DNA from: an uncultured Oscillospiraceae bacterium
GTDB taxonomy: Bacteria > Bacillota > Clostridia > Oscillospirales > Ruminococcaceae
Reading direction: 5' to 3'
Assembly (NCBI GenBank): GCA_900539195.1
Contig: UQBC01000025.1
Location: 1-41,045 of the forward strand
Length of the DNA: 41,045 nucleotides
In this document: piece by piece, positions 8,364 to 15,840 of the stretch
Position numbering within the stretch: position 1 is the first letter of the stretch
Layout: every line of letters starts with the position of its first letter
Made by a program: the position numbers and the translations under genes
Notes under the pieces: generated by a model
Databases searched by the model: none
Seen by the model: the letters and a program-made list of their open reading frames with translations, nothing else
What the model was told of the DNA's origin: nothing

Positions 8364-9113
8364 TTAACGAGCCTCCTTTGAGCCTGTGTGATGGTCGCAG
8401 GTGCAATGACAGTCACAGGTACTCATTGCGTGGAATATATCGGTACTGCGGTACTCGGCGGTAGTTCCGAAGAAGTATGCGCCGCTCTCCATATGGAGTA
8501 TCTTTGTACCGTATTTCAGTGCGCCCTGCAGATCGTGGGAGATCATTATAATCGTTATGCCCTGCTCACGATTCAGCCTGCTTATTATCTCATACATTTC
8601 AGCGGTAACCATAGGGTCAAGTCCGGAAACAGGCTCATCGAGGAGAAGCAGTTTTCCTGTCGCACAAAGCGCACGGGCAAGCAGTACACGCTGTTGCTGA
8701 CCGCCCGACAGATTGCGGTAGCTGCGGCGGGCGATGCCGGTTATGCCGAGAAGCTCTATGTTGTCATCGCAGAGCTTCTTGTCGACTTTTGAATAAAAGG
8801 GAGAAAGCCCTTTTCTGCCAAGACAGCCCGAAAGCACTACCTCACGGACGGTAGCGGGGAAGTCCTTCTGTGCGGCGGTCTGCTGTGGAAGATAGCCGAT
8901 TTCGGTCTGTTTTAATCCGTCACCGAAGATTATTTCACCGGAGAGCGGGGAACGCAGTCCGAGAATGGTTTTCATAAGTGTGGATTTTCCGCTTCCGTTC
9001 TCGCCGACTATGCACAGATAGTCGCCTGCGGAAACATTGAAGCTGAGATCCTTTACAACAGGCATTCCCTCGTAGCCTGCGGTAAGATTTTTACATTCGA
9101 TAAGATATGACAT
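8364..9113 (-). CDS. znuC: Zinc ABC transporter ATP-binding protein (ZnuC-like) with Cys/His-rich tail
   Basis: The 249-aa ATPase has Walker A GENGSGKS (residues 37-44), the signature LSGGQQQR (135-142), Walker B LLLLDEP (155-161) and the switch histidine in ISHD (193). It powers metal import through the ZnuB channel. An unusual C-terminal tail, STCDCHCTCDHH (231-242), packs four Cys and three His into 12 residues. Most family members lack such a tail; a metal-sensing or metal-handling role is inference. The start is preceded by AGGAGG. znuA ends 14 bases upstream and znuB starts 1 base downstream. Confidence 0.92.
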   Translation of the reverse strand: MSYLIECKNLTAGYEGMPVVKDLSFNVSAGDYLCIVGENGSGKSTLMKTILGLRSPLSGEIIFGDGLKQTEIGYLPQQTAAQKDFPATVREVVLSGCLGRKGLSPFYSKVDKKLCDDNIELLGITGIARRSYRNLSGGQQQRVLLARALCATGKLLLLDEPVSGLDPMVTAEMYEIISRLNREQGITIIMISHDLQGALKYGTKILHMESGAYFFGTTAEYRSTDIFHAMSTCDCHCTCDHHTGSKEAR

Positions 9114-9127
9114 TATTAATCCTCCTG

Positions 9128-10111
9128 TCAGCCGTTAAGGGTCAATTTAAGATTTTCAAGATTCTGTTTCATAAGATCGACATAGCTTACGTTGTTTTCA
9201 ATATCCTGCTTTGAAACGTTGTGGCAGGAGTGAAGCATCAGCTTTGTCGCTCCTGTTTCATCGCACAGAGTATCCGCTATTTTGGTACTGCTGAATTCAA
9301 GATAGTAAACTGCGGGAATGTTGTTTTCCTTTATCGTTTTTGTCAGCTTTATCATCGTAGAAACGCCCGGCTCGGATTCATCGGAGCAGGCGGCGAATGC
9401 GGCACTGAATTCAAGACCGTATTCGTGCGCAAGATACCTGAACGGGAATTTGTCAGCTAAAACTATCGTCTTGTTCTTTGCGTTGTCAACCGCCGATCTG
9501 TAAGCATTATCAAGGTCGGAAAGCTGTTTTGCGTAGGCGTCCTTGTTTTTTGTGTAGGTCTGTTTATCCGACGGGTCAACCTTGCAGATTGCGTCATATA
9601 CCGCCGAAAGCATAAGCTGAGCGTTTTTGGGCGATGTCCATATATGCTCATCGGTTTCGTGTTCATGCTCATGCTCATGCTCATGCTCGTGGTCATGGTT
9701 GTGGTCATGTTCATGCTCGTCCTCGTCCTCGTCTTCCGAAAGGGCAGGAACATAATCAATCAGCTTTACTGCTGTTACATTTTCCGTATCGTTTGAATTT
9801 ATCAGCTTTTCAGCCCATTGTTCGTTTTCGCCGCCGATGTAGAGAAATATGTCGCAGTTGCGTATTGCAATCATATCCTTAGCGGACGGCTCATAATTAT
9901 GGATCTCGCTTCCCGGAGGGAGAAGAATGCTGATTTCGGCATTGTCGCCGGCTATCTGCCTTGCAAGGTCATACGGCGGAAATACGGTCGAGATGATTTT
10001 CAGCTTGCCGCTGTCGCTGTTTGAATAACCGCTTTCCGACGAGCAGGCACACAGGCTGAGAACCGTTGCTGCCGCAGTAATCACGGCAAGCAGTTTTCTG
10101 AATATTTTCAT
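9128..10111 (-). CDS. znuA: Zinc ABC transporter substrate-binding lipoprotein (ZnuA-like)
   Basis: This 327-aa member of the cluster A-I metal-binding family has a lipoprotein signal peptide (LSLCAC, lipidated Cys about residue 23), so it sits on the outer face of the membrane. It has the N-terminal lobe signature STVFPPYDLARQIAGDNAEI and the metal-contact region PGSEIHNYEPSAKD. A His/Asp/Glu-rich loop lies at about residues 122-152, with many HE and HD pairs, followed by DEHIWTSPKNA. Such loops are characteristic of zinc-specific members. The start at 10111 is chosen because the lipoprotein signal follows it directly; a longer frame would run back into zur. Only 4 bases separate it from the zur stop. 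Confidence 0.94.
   Translation of the reverse strand: MKIFRKLLAVITAAATVLSLCACSSESGYSNSDSGKLKIISTVFPPYDLARQIAGDNAEISILLPPGSEIHNYEPSAKDMIAIRNCDIFLYIGGENEQWAEKLINSNDTENVTAVKLIDYVPALSEDEDEDEHEHDHNHDHEHEHEHEHEHETDEHIWTSPKNAQLMLSAVYDAICKVDPSDKQTYTKNKDAYAKQLSDLDNAYRSAVDNAKNKTIVLADKFPFRYLAHEYGLEFSAAFAACSDESEPGVSTMIKLTKTIKENNIPAVYYLEFSSTKIADTLCDETGATKLMLHSCHNVSKQDIENNVSYVDLMKQNLENLKLTLNG
9658..9734 (-). repeat. Short tandem repeats coding for the His-rich loop of znuA
   Basis: About four adjacent copies of the hexamer CATGCT (9664-9687) and degenerate copies after them encode alternating His and Glu/Asp. Exact hexamer copies could change number by slippage while keeping the frame. Confidence 0.8.
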
Positions 10112-10115
10112 TGTA

Positions 10116-10529
10116 TCACTCTTTTCCTTTTGTGTCGTGCTGTTTTGCACATTCTCCGCAAATACCGTAAAAAACGGTGCGTGAGCTGTCGATAGTAAAA
10201 TCATGCTCGGCAGAGATATGCGCCGCAATATCTTTTAGGTGGTCGCATTCAAGATGAATGAGCTTGCCGCACTTAAGGCATTTCAGGTGAAAATGGTCGT
10301 GGCATTCTTCGCCGCCCGAATACTGATAACAGGCGCTCTTGCCTTCGCTCAGGATATACTTTCTGACAAGGTGCTGCTCGCAGAGCTTTTCAAGATAGCG
10401 GTAGACGGTGGTTTTGCCGACCTGCTCAGCTTTCAGCGCATCGGCTATATCGTCTGCGGTAAGGTGGCTGTCGGCGTTTTCTTTTATATATTCAAGTATC
10501 AGCTCACGCTGACGGGTGTTGTATGACAT
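10116..10529 (-). CDS. zur: Fur-family metalloregulator, Zur-like
   Basis: The 137-aa protein has a winged-helix DNA-binding half (about residues 1-70, with TADDIADALKAEQVGKTTVYRYLEKL) and a dimerisation half. The latter has the structural zinc cysteines C84-x2-C87 and C124-x2-C127 and the histidine cluster HDHFH (77-81). It is first in the operon with znuA, znuC and znuB, which argues for a zinc uptake repressor rather than Fur or PerR. When loaded with zinc it would block the promoter upstream, where a 7-1-7 palindrome is found. The ATG at 10529 is preceded by GGAGG. Confidence 0.92.
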   Translation of the reverse strand: MSYNTRQRELILEYIKENADSHLTADDIADALKAEQVGKTTVYRYLEKLCEQHLVRKYILSEGKSACYQYSGGEECHDHFHLKCLKCGKLIHLECDHLKDIAAHISAEHDFTIDSSRTVFYGICGECAKQHDTKGKE

Positions 10530-10540
10530 TTTAATTCCTC

Positions 10541-10552
10541 CGTAAAATTACG
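10541..10552 (-). promoter_or_regulatory. Secondary palindrome next to the zur ribosome binding site
   Basis: CGTAA-AA-TTACG overlaps the edge of the zur Shine-Dalgarno (10537-10541). It recalls the core of the Bacillus Zur box (CGTAAT-N-ATTACG) but has a one-base shorter centre. It is a weaker operator candidate than 10569-10583. Confidence 0.3.
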
Positions 10553-10568
10553 AATGCAAAATTGAAAA

Positions 10569-10583
10569 TGAAATTCAATTTCA
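10569..10583. promoter_or_regulatory. Candidate Zur operator (7-1-7 palindrome)
   Basis: TGAAATT-C-AATTTCA is a perfect 15-bp palindrome in the 7-1-7 format of Fur-family sites. It lies at about +5 to +19 relative to the predicted zur transcription start, where a bound repressor would block the polymerase. A larger overlapping inverted repeat, AAATTGAA-N7-TTCAATTT, spans 10559-10581. Confidence 0.65.
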
Positions 10584-10594
10584 AATCCTTAGCT

Positions 10595-10623
10595 ATTATA
10601 CTCTTACTGCTGTCGGATGTCAA
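10595..10623 (-). promoter_or_regulatory. Consensus sigma-A promoter of zur-znuACB
   Basis: On the minus strand TTGACA (10623-10618) and TATAAT (10600-10595) are both perfect consensus hexamers, spaced by 17 bp. So strong a promoter suggests control by repression. Confidence 0.85.
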
Positions 10624-10640
10624 GGGATTTTTAAAAATTC

Positions 10641-10669
10641 TTGAAATTTCCTGCTGAATATGATAAAAT
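10641..10669 (+). promoter_or_regulatory. Sigma-A-type promoter of the DUF6270-like gene
   Basis: TTGAAA (10641-10646) and TAAAAT (10664-10669) with a 17-bp spacer point rightwards. The upstream ATG at 10660 lies inside this promoter, which supports the start at 10702. Confidence 0.65.
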
Positions 10670-10701
10670 CAAAATATATGAGCCTACAGCGAGGTGTAAC
10701 T

Positions 10702-12879
10702 ATGGATAACAAGATCCGCATATCAAAAGATGAGAACGGCGCAATCGTACTGCGTTTTGAAAAACGTGACGACTGTGTAAAATACAGTGTATATTTCAGG
10801 CGTGAAAACGGCAGATTTAAGCCCCTTATAACTACCGAAAAGACAGCGGTAAGGGTAAGTGCGGTAGACGGACTGTGCTTTTTCAGGGTAACAGGACAGA
10901 CGGACGGCGGAAGAACGGTGAATATCGGCACTGTGGATACTTCTTCGCTTATCGAGCGTACCGGCTTTATCACTATGGGTTCGTACAATGTGCAGAAGAT
11001 TGTTGAAAGAAGCCCTAAGTTCACAGCCGATAATACGATAAGAAAGATTTCTCCGCTGACGGCATTTTTCCCGGAAAAAACCGATAACAGCGATGCTCAG
11101 GGGGAGAGCAGGACGTTTGAATATATAAAGGAAAACCGCTCGGACTATTTTATTTTTGACTTTTACGGTACTGCGGTGCATGGACTGATAAAGACGGATA
11201 ATTCATTTCTGACTGGCGGTATTGACGGCAATGAAAAGCACGGCGAAAAACTGCCGAACATATTGCCGGAAGATGTTTATAAGCCGCTGGTCGATATTTT
11301 TGCAAAAGAGATACTTGAGCTTTATCCTGCGGACAGAATCATTCTTGTAAGGACGATTTCTCCCGAATTCTACGCAATAGGCAGACAGGTCAGAAAAAGC
11401 ACGCCGAAGAACAAGCTGAACGCATTCCTTGAGGATATTGAGAATTATTTTATCAAAAAGGTACACCCTGTTATAATAGACCTTTCAGGAAGATATTTCG
11501 GCGATTTGTCGTTGACCGGTGACGGAAAAGAGGCGGTGTTCAACCGTTTCTATTTTGCAGACTGTGAAAAGGCGCTTGATGAGATCACATCGGGAGAACC
11601 CGGCAGAGTGTACAAGGAGCAGGATATTGATTCAAGGCTTGAACAGATACTGTGCTATTATGACAATGCGTGTGCAAGGGGACTGCTTACCGTTCTGCTT
11701 GACAGAAAAGAGCCGGCAGACGCACTTATGTTCCATACTTCAAGAGAATTTATTGCGGAGAACAGGGCTGAAATAAAGGATATAATCGAACAGCATTACT
11801 CAAGCATAACCGATATTTACAGATATTACGATTTCGGCGACAATATCGAGATGAAGAATGCGGTGAAGGCTATTGCGGCACTGGAAAGCAATACGCTGCA
11901 GAATGTGACTCACGGCGAACTTATAAGACTTCTTGACAGGCAGTACAGAATAAAGCGTCCTATTGCAAACTTTGTAAGGGCTACGCTTGGCGGTGCACTG
12001 GGAAAAGAGGTAGATGTAAACGAGCAGAACCTGCGGTTTATGACAAGGGTCGCATACGAGCTGTGGAACGGCGGTGATCCTAAGGCAGTGCCTCAGAAGA
12101 TAGATGAATATGAAAAGATACATAACTTCACATTGATAGATATGTGGGGTACTGGTGTCATAAAGAGAGCGCTTGCAAAGGCTACAACTATCAGAATGAA
12201 TGTGGCGGTGAGCGGAGAGTCGTTTGTATGGGCGTTCGACAAGCCTCATTCTGTAGAGGAAAAGAGGTTTGCCACTGCCGATAAGTCGGGCTCTAAGGCA
12301 ATATCACAGCTCATGAGAACAACTGTGCAAAGGCTCACGGTGAGTCAGTCACGGTGGATAGCGATAGATATGGCGGACGTTATTGCGGATAACGCAAAAT
12401 ATAACGGCGAGGGATTTACTGTAGACAAGCAGTACGCAAATTCCGACCTTGCCGTTATTCTCGGAAAAGCGGGACAGCCGTTCACGCTTGACGCAGTAAA
12501 GGATAAGGAGCATATTCTTGCCGCCTGCGATAAGCTGTCGCAGTTTGTGAAGCAGAAATACGGCAGTAATATAATTCTGTGCAAGGTGTCGCTCAATGAC
12601 AAGGTGAGGGATTATGACGGAAAAATTAAGCCGCTTGTGACAGACAAGAAGAAATTTGCAAATGCAAAGGCACTGCTTAAACTGTGCGAGGAGAGATTTG
12701 CTGAAAATACGGATTGCTATATACTGGATAACTCAAAGAACTATGTTTCGGATGAGAATTTTGCATCGGGCGGTGCGGGTATAGCAAGGTTCGAGGCAGA
12801 TTTTTACTCGGCTACGGCAGAGTATGTGGATTATATCGTACAGTACAGCCCTGTGCAGAAGTATTTTGACAAGCTGTAA
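10702..12879 (+). CDS. Large protein with two DUF6270-like (SGNH-fold) halves
   Basis: The 725-aa cytoplasmic-looking protein has no signal peptide. After a short beta-rich start, one half (about residues 88-330) shows the DUF6270 pattern: a hydrophobic strand ending GSYNVQ near residue 93, then FKISPLTAFF-like text (RKISPLTAFF), NRSDYFIFDFYG, and RIILVRTISPEF. A second half (about 475-725) repeats the pattern: DMWGTGVIKRAL near 480, RWIAIDMADVI, and ILCKVSLNDKVRDYD. DUF6270 proteins are SGNH-hydrolase-like and common near polysaccharide genes. The usual GSC of the first motif is replaced here, so activity is uncertain. The ATG at 10702 follows GCGAGGTG. Transcribed alone, back to back with the zur operon. 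Confidence 0.7.
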   Translation: MDNKIRISKDENGAIVLRFEKRDDCVKYSVYFRRENGRFKPLITTEKTAVRVSAVDGLCFFRVTGQTDGGRTVNIGTVDTSSLIERTGFITMGSYNVQKIVERSPKFTADNTIRKISPLTAFFPEKTDNSDAQGESRTFEYIKENRSDYFIFDFYGTAVHGLIKTDNSFLTGGIDGNEKHGEKLPNILPEDVYKPLVDIFAKEILELYPADRIILVRTISPEFYAIGRQVRKSTPKNKLNAFLEDIENYFIKKVHPVIIDLSGRYFGDLSLTGDGKEAVFNRFYFADCEKALDEITSGEPGRVYKEQDIDSRLEQILCYYDNACARGLLTVLLDRKEPADALMFHTSREFIAENRAEIKDIIEQHYSSITDIYRYYDFGDNIEMKNAVKAIAALESNTLQNVTHGELIRLLDRQYRIKRPIANFVRATLGGALGKEVDVNEQNLRFMTRVAYELWNGGDPKAVPQKIDEYEKIHNFTLIDMWGTGVIKRALAKATTIRMNVAVSGESFVWAFDKPHSVEEKRFATADKSGSKAISQLMRTTVQRLTVSQSRWIAIDMADVIADNAKYNGEGFTVDKQYANSDLAVILGKAGQPFTLDAVKDKEHILAACDKLSQFVKQKYGSNIILCKVSLNDKVRDYDGKIKPLVTDKKKFANAKALLKLCEERFAENTDCYILDNSKNYVSDENFASGGAGIARFEADFYSATAEYVDYIVQYSPVQKYFDKL

Positions 12880-12905
12880 ACGGTACAGAAAAAATCTAAT
12901 ATGAA

Positions 12906-12935
12906 ACTGCCCCGTGAGCTTTCTCACGGGGCAGT
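12906..12935. terminator. Hairpin between the convergent DUF6270-like and hydrolase genes
   Basis: A perfect 13-bp GC-rich stem (ACTGCCCCGTGAG / CTCACGGGGCAGT) with a 4-nt loop lies between two converging stops. The T run is poor on both sides, so it may block transcription by stem strength alone. Confidence 0.65.
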
Positions 12936-12958
12936 GCTGTATTCTGTGTAAATTATGC

Positions 12959-14140
12959 TCAGTCGTCAAGAGCCGAGTACATAACCTGCTTTAATGTTCT
13001 GAGCGGACGTATGCCGTTGCCGCCGCAGACCTGTATAAAGTACATAAATGTAAGATTATTTTCGGGATCGTTGCAGAAGTAGTTTCCTGTCCAGCCGTCC
13101 CAGCCGTATTCGCCTGTACTGCCGACAGTAGTTATTTCGGGGTTTATGAGCGTTCTCATAAGTCCTCCGTAGCCATAACCGATACACGAATCCCAGTTGA
13201 ATGTCTTTGCCTGTTCGGCGGTGATGATATTGTGCGATATAAGGTCAACTGCCTTGCGGCTGAGTATGCGGGTATCGCCGTATTTTCCGCTGTTCAACAG
13301 CATCTGAGCGAATTTTTCATAGTCGTTTACGGTGGAAACAAGTCCTGCACCGCCTATCTCAAATTCGGGACGCTTTGTGTACTTGTAAACAAGACCTAAG
13401 TGCTGCCAGTCGCACGGAGCGAGCTTTCCGTCCTCGCCTCTGATATAGATTTCTGCAAAGCGGTCACGCTTTTCGGCAGGCACATAGAAATCGGTATCGT
13501 TCATACCGAGAGGCGTAAATATCTCGTCTTTCAGGAAGTCACCGAAACGCTTTTTGCTTACAACTTCAACTATCGCACCGAGAACATCGGCACAGACGCT
13601 GTAGTTCCAGCAGGTGCCGGGCTGTGCAAACAGCGGTATTTTACCCATTTCGTTGCACATCTCAACGGTTGAATATGTGCCGTTTCCCGAAAACGCTCTT
13701 TCGTAGAATTTATCGAATAAATCAGCCATTTTATCGCCGGAGGGATTTACGTTTCTGTCGGGGTACATAAGTCCTGCGGTCATTGTAAGCAGGTCGATGA
13801 TTTTGACTTCACGGTTTGCCGGAACAATGCCGTCTGCGGTTTCGACCTTCTGATCCTTAAAGCCCTCAAGAAACCAGCTTACATTGTCGGAAAGGTCGAT
13901 AAGCCCTCTGTCGTAGAGTATCATTGTCGCAACTGCGGTAATAGGCTTTGTCATACTGTAAAGACGGTATATCGTATTGTCGGATACCTTAAGATTACGG
14001 GCAACGTCAGCCATTCCGAAGCATTTATCGTATACTCGCTCTCCGTCCTTGATTATTCTTAAATGTCCGCCGGGAATCATTCCGCTGTCAACCTGCGACT
14101 GCATCATTTCATCAAGGCGGTTTAATTTATTCTTGTTCAT
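12959..14140 (-). CDS. Serine beta-lactamase-like hydrolase (class C / family VIII esterase type)
   Basis: The 393-aa protein shows the serine-acylating motif SMTK (residues 62-65) in YRLYSMTKPITAVATMILYD (shown only to 20 residues). A second motif Y180-S-V stands in place of Y-x-N, and a late GEYGWDGWTGNYF (about 344-356) stands where class C enzymes have K-T-G. This pattern fits EstB-like carboxylesterases or D-aminopeptidase-like hydrolases rather than true beta-lactamases. No signal peptide is seen, so it acts in the cytoplasm. The ATG at 14140 follows AGGAGTTACT. The substrate is unknown. It lies downstream of a lipoprotein gene but a terminator separates them. Confidence 0.85.
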   Translation of the reverse strand: MNKNKLNRLDEMMQSQVDSGMIPGGHLRIIKDGERVYDKCFGMADVARNLKVSDNTIYRLYSMTKPITAVATMILYDRGLIDLSDNVSWFLEGFKDQKVETADGIVPANREVKIIDLLTMTAGLMYPDRNVNPSGDKMADLFDKFYERAFSGNGTYSTVEMCNEMGKIPLFAQPGTCWNYSVCADVLGAIVEVVSKKRFGDFLKDEIFTPLGMNDTDFYVPAEKRDRFAEIYIRGEDGKLAPCDWQHLGLVYKYTKRPEFEIGGAGLVSTVNDYEKFAQMLLNSGKYGDTRILSRKAVDLISHNIITAEQAKTFNWDSCIGYGYGGLMRTLINPEITTVGSTGEYGWDGWTGNYFCNDPENNLTFMYFIQVCGGNGIRPLRTLKQVMYSALDD

Positions 14141-14214
14141 AGTAACTCCTGTTTGCCTTACGGCTGTTATTTTCAGATTTATTGTAGCATATCCGATGCG
14201 GAAATGCAACGTAA

Positions 14215-14247
14215 AAAGGAAAAGAAACAGCTTGTACGGCTGTTTCT
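14215..14247 (-). terminator. Terminator of the lipoprotein gene at 14256-14966
   Basis: AGAAACAGC / GCTGTTTCT (14223-14231, 14239-14247) form a perfect 9-bp stem. On the minus strand it is followed by a T-rich tract. Confidence 0.7.
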
Positions 14248-14255
14248 CTATTAAT

Positions 14256-14966
14256 TTACTTAATTTCAAGCGAATCTATAACGCCTGTTATAAGGTCGGG
14301 GAAAGTTTCATCTTCAGTTGACTGTGTGAATGAGAAACAGTAAGCGTCTTCACCTGACTGTATCATATACTGGGTTATGGTCGTTTGCTTTGTTACCTGT
14401 GAAACCATTCCGGTAAGCTGCATATATACGGCTTTTTTACCGGCTATTTCGGTATGCTGAAAATCAACGAGCTTGAAGTCTTCCATAGTTGCCTTATATG
14501 TTGCGGTCATTTGCTCGTCTGTTACGTTTTCAATGGGGCTGTCTGTTTTGCTGACAACAAGATTGAACTTATTTTCATCGCTGTCATCGTCCGATGCAAA
14601 CTGATATGCAAGGGAAGCGCTGGCAAGCTTCCAGCCCTCAGGCATTTTGAATGAAAGATTGCCGTTTGCAAGAGTGAATTTCCCGTCCTTTATATATTCA
14701 TAGGTAACGGTCGATTCGGCGCTGGTTTCACTGCTCTTGTTTTCATCGTTGTCTTTACTTTCTTCTGAACTGCTGTCCTTTTTGGTTTCCGGTTCACTGT
14801 TTTGTGATGATGAGTCGGAGGGCTCGGAAACAGAGGTTGTATCGCCTATGCTTCCGCCGTCAGATGATACAGCGGAAGAGGTCGATGTTGAACTGCAGGC
14901 GGTGAGTGCCGCTGTACAGGAGAGTATCAGAGATACGGCAATGAGTTTTATATATAATTTTTTCAT
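14256..14966 (-). CDS. Secreted lipoprotein with a Ser/Glu-rich linker and PsbP/DUF1795-like domain
   Basis: The 236-aa product has a lipoprotein signal (LTAC, lipidated Cys24). A low-complexity linker rich in Ser, Glu, Asp and Thr (about 25-85) is followed by a compact C-terminal domain (about 95-236). That domain begins with LANGNLSFKMPEGWK and ends with FPDLITGVIDSLEIK, a layout like PsbP/DcrB-type lipoproteins (DUF1795). It should be anchored on the outer face of the membrane. No transport or enzyme motif is visible and the role is unknown. It has its own promoter and terminator. Confidence 0.82.
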   Translation of the reverse strand: MKKLYIKLIAVSLILSCTAALTACSSTSTSSAVSSDGGSIGDTTSVSEPSDSSSQNSEPETKKDSSSEESKDNDENKSSETSAESTVTYEYIKDGKFTLANGNLSFKMPEGWKLASASLAYQFASDDDSDENKFNLVVSKTDSPIENVTDEQMTATYKATMEDFKLVDFQHTEIAGKKAVYMQLTGMVSQVTKQTTITQYMIQSGEDAYCFSFTQSTEDETFPDLITGVIDSLEIK

Positions 14967-15018
14967 TTTTATCAGATCCTTTCAGGGGCAAGTGTGCCGA
15001 AACGGCTTTGCAAAAGAT

Positions 15019-15047
15019 ATTTTAGCACATAAGGCGCAAAAAGTCAA
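15019..15047 (-). promoter_or_regulatory. Sigma-A promoter of the lipoprotein gene
   Basis: On the minus strand TTGACT (15047-15042) and TAAAAT (15024-15019) are spaced by 17 bp, about 50 bp upstream of the coding start at 14966. Confidence 0.7.
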
Positions 15048-15124
15048 TTTCTGAACATTATAAAAGCCGATTGTGAAAGAATTTTCATTTAACATTTTCT
15101 TGTTGCGACACTTCTAAGGAAAAA

Positions 15125-15158
15125 TCGGTGTGTTGTCAACAAATCCGTGTGTTTGTCA
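15125..15158 (+). repeat. Two near-identical direct repeats upstream of the DUF305 gene
   Basis: TCGGTGTGTTGTCA (15125-15138) and TCCGTGTGTTTGTCA (15144-15158) have a period of about 19-20 bp, roughly two helical turns. They lie 30-65 bp before the coding start. This spacing suits a regulator bound on one face of the DNA. Confidence 0.5.
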
Positions 15159-15189
15159 TAGAATAATATAAAACATATCGGAGGTAATT

Positions 15190-15756
15190 ATGGAAAAATG
15201 TACATTCAGCATAGTCACACAGAAGTACCTTGCGTGTTATGAATCAATTCTTAACAATATGATATCTTGTATGAACAACTCAAGGGTGAATGACAGCGTA
15301 TCGGGAAATTTTATCGTGACAATGATACCGCATCATGAGGGTGCTATAAAGCTGTCGGGAGAACTGCTGAAATACACTACCTGTGTGCCGCTTCAGGAGC
15401 TTGCACAGAAAATAATAGAGAAACAGACAAAAGGTATCGAAATGATGAAAGAGATACTTTGCGGATGCAGAAGATACAGAAACGATCCACAGTCAATGTG
15501 CACCTACAGAAGGCAGTACGGCACCGTTACGCAGAATATGTTCAGCCGTATGAAGTCGGCGTGTCCCGATAATGATATAAACATAAGCTATATAAGGCAG
15601 ATGATACCTCATCATGAGGGCGGAATAGCAATGAGCAGAAACGCGCTCAGGTTCAACATATGTCCTCAGCTTAAACCTATGTTGAATGAAATGATTGAGT
15701 CACAGGTAAATGGTGTTGAGGAGATGAAGAAAATACTCGGTTGTTATTCGGAATAA
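15190..15756 (+). CDS. Cysteine-rich tandem DUF305 protein
   Basis: The 188-aa protein holds two copies of the DUF305 core. The first is FIVTMIPHHEGAIKLSGELL with H48-H49, the second YIRQMIPHHEGGIAMSRNAL with H141-H142. Each is followed by a helix ending in a pattern such as IEKQTKGIEMMKEIL or IESQVNGVEEMKKIL. DUF305 is a ferritin-like helical fold, often found with copper or other metal genes. Here there is no signal peptide and ten Cys residues, including C91-G-C93. A metal-binding or spore-associated role is possible, but nothing adjacent confirms it. The ATG follows TCGGAGGTAATT. No clear sigma-A promoter is visible; CATAGAATA at 15157 resembles a mother-cell (SigE/SigK) -10 element. Confidence 0.85.
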   Translation: MEKCTFSIVTQKYLACYESILNNMISCMNNSRVNDSVSGNFIVTMIPHHEGAIKLSGELLKYTTCVPLQELAQKIIEKQTKGIEMMKEILCGCRRYRNDPQSMCTYRRQYGTVTQNMFSRMKSACPDNDINISYIRQMIPHHEGGIAMSRNALRFNICPQLKPMLNEMIESQVNGVEEMKKILGCYSE

Positions 15757-15771
15757 TTTATACAAGTATAC

Positions 15772-15810
15772 AAAAACCCCATCGGCATAACACCGACGGG
15801 AGTTTTTGTT
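15772..15810. terminator. Terminator between the DUF305 gene and eno
   Basis: An imperfect stem (AAAAACCCCATCGG with CCGACGGGAGTTTTT) has A and T runs on both sides. It can terminate both converging transcripts. Confidence 0.7.
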
Positions 15811-15840
15811 ATTTGAAAGGAGACGAATGCAATTTTAAAT

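Noticed and set aside
10112..10228. Longer znuA start at 10228
   Set aside because: It would overlap zur and put 39 residues ahead of a clear lipoprotein signal peptide.
12959..14140. Antibiotic-resistance beta-lactamase
   Set aside because: No signal peptide, Y-S-V in place of Y-x-N, and no K-T-G; the pattern fits an esterase or peptidase relative.
14141..14269. Longer start for the beta-lactamase-like gene at 14269
   Set aside because: It would read through the terminator of the upstream lipoprotein gene and overlap its end; the ATG at 14140 has a good ribosome site.
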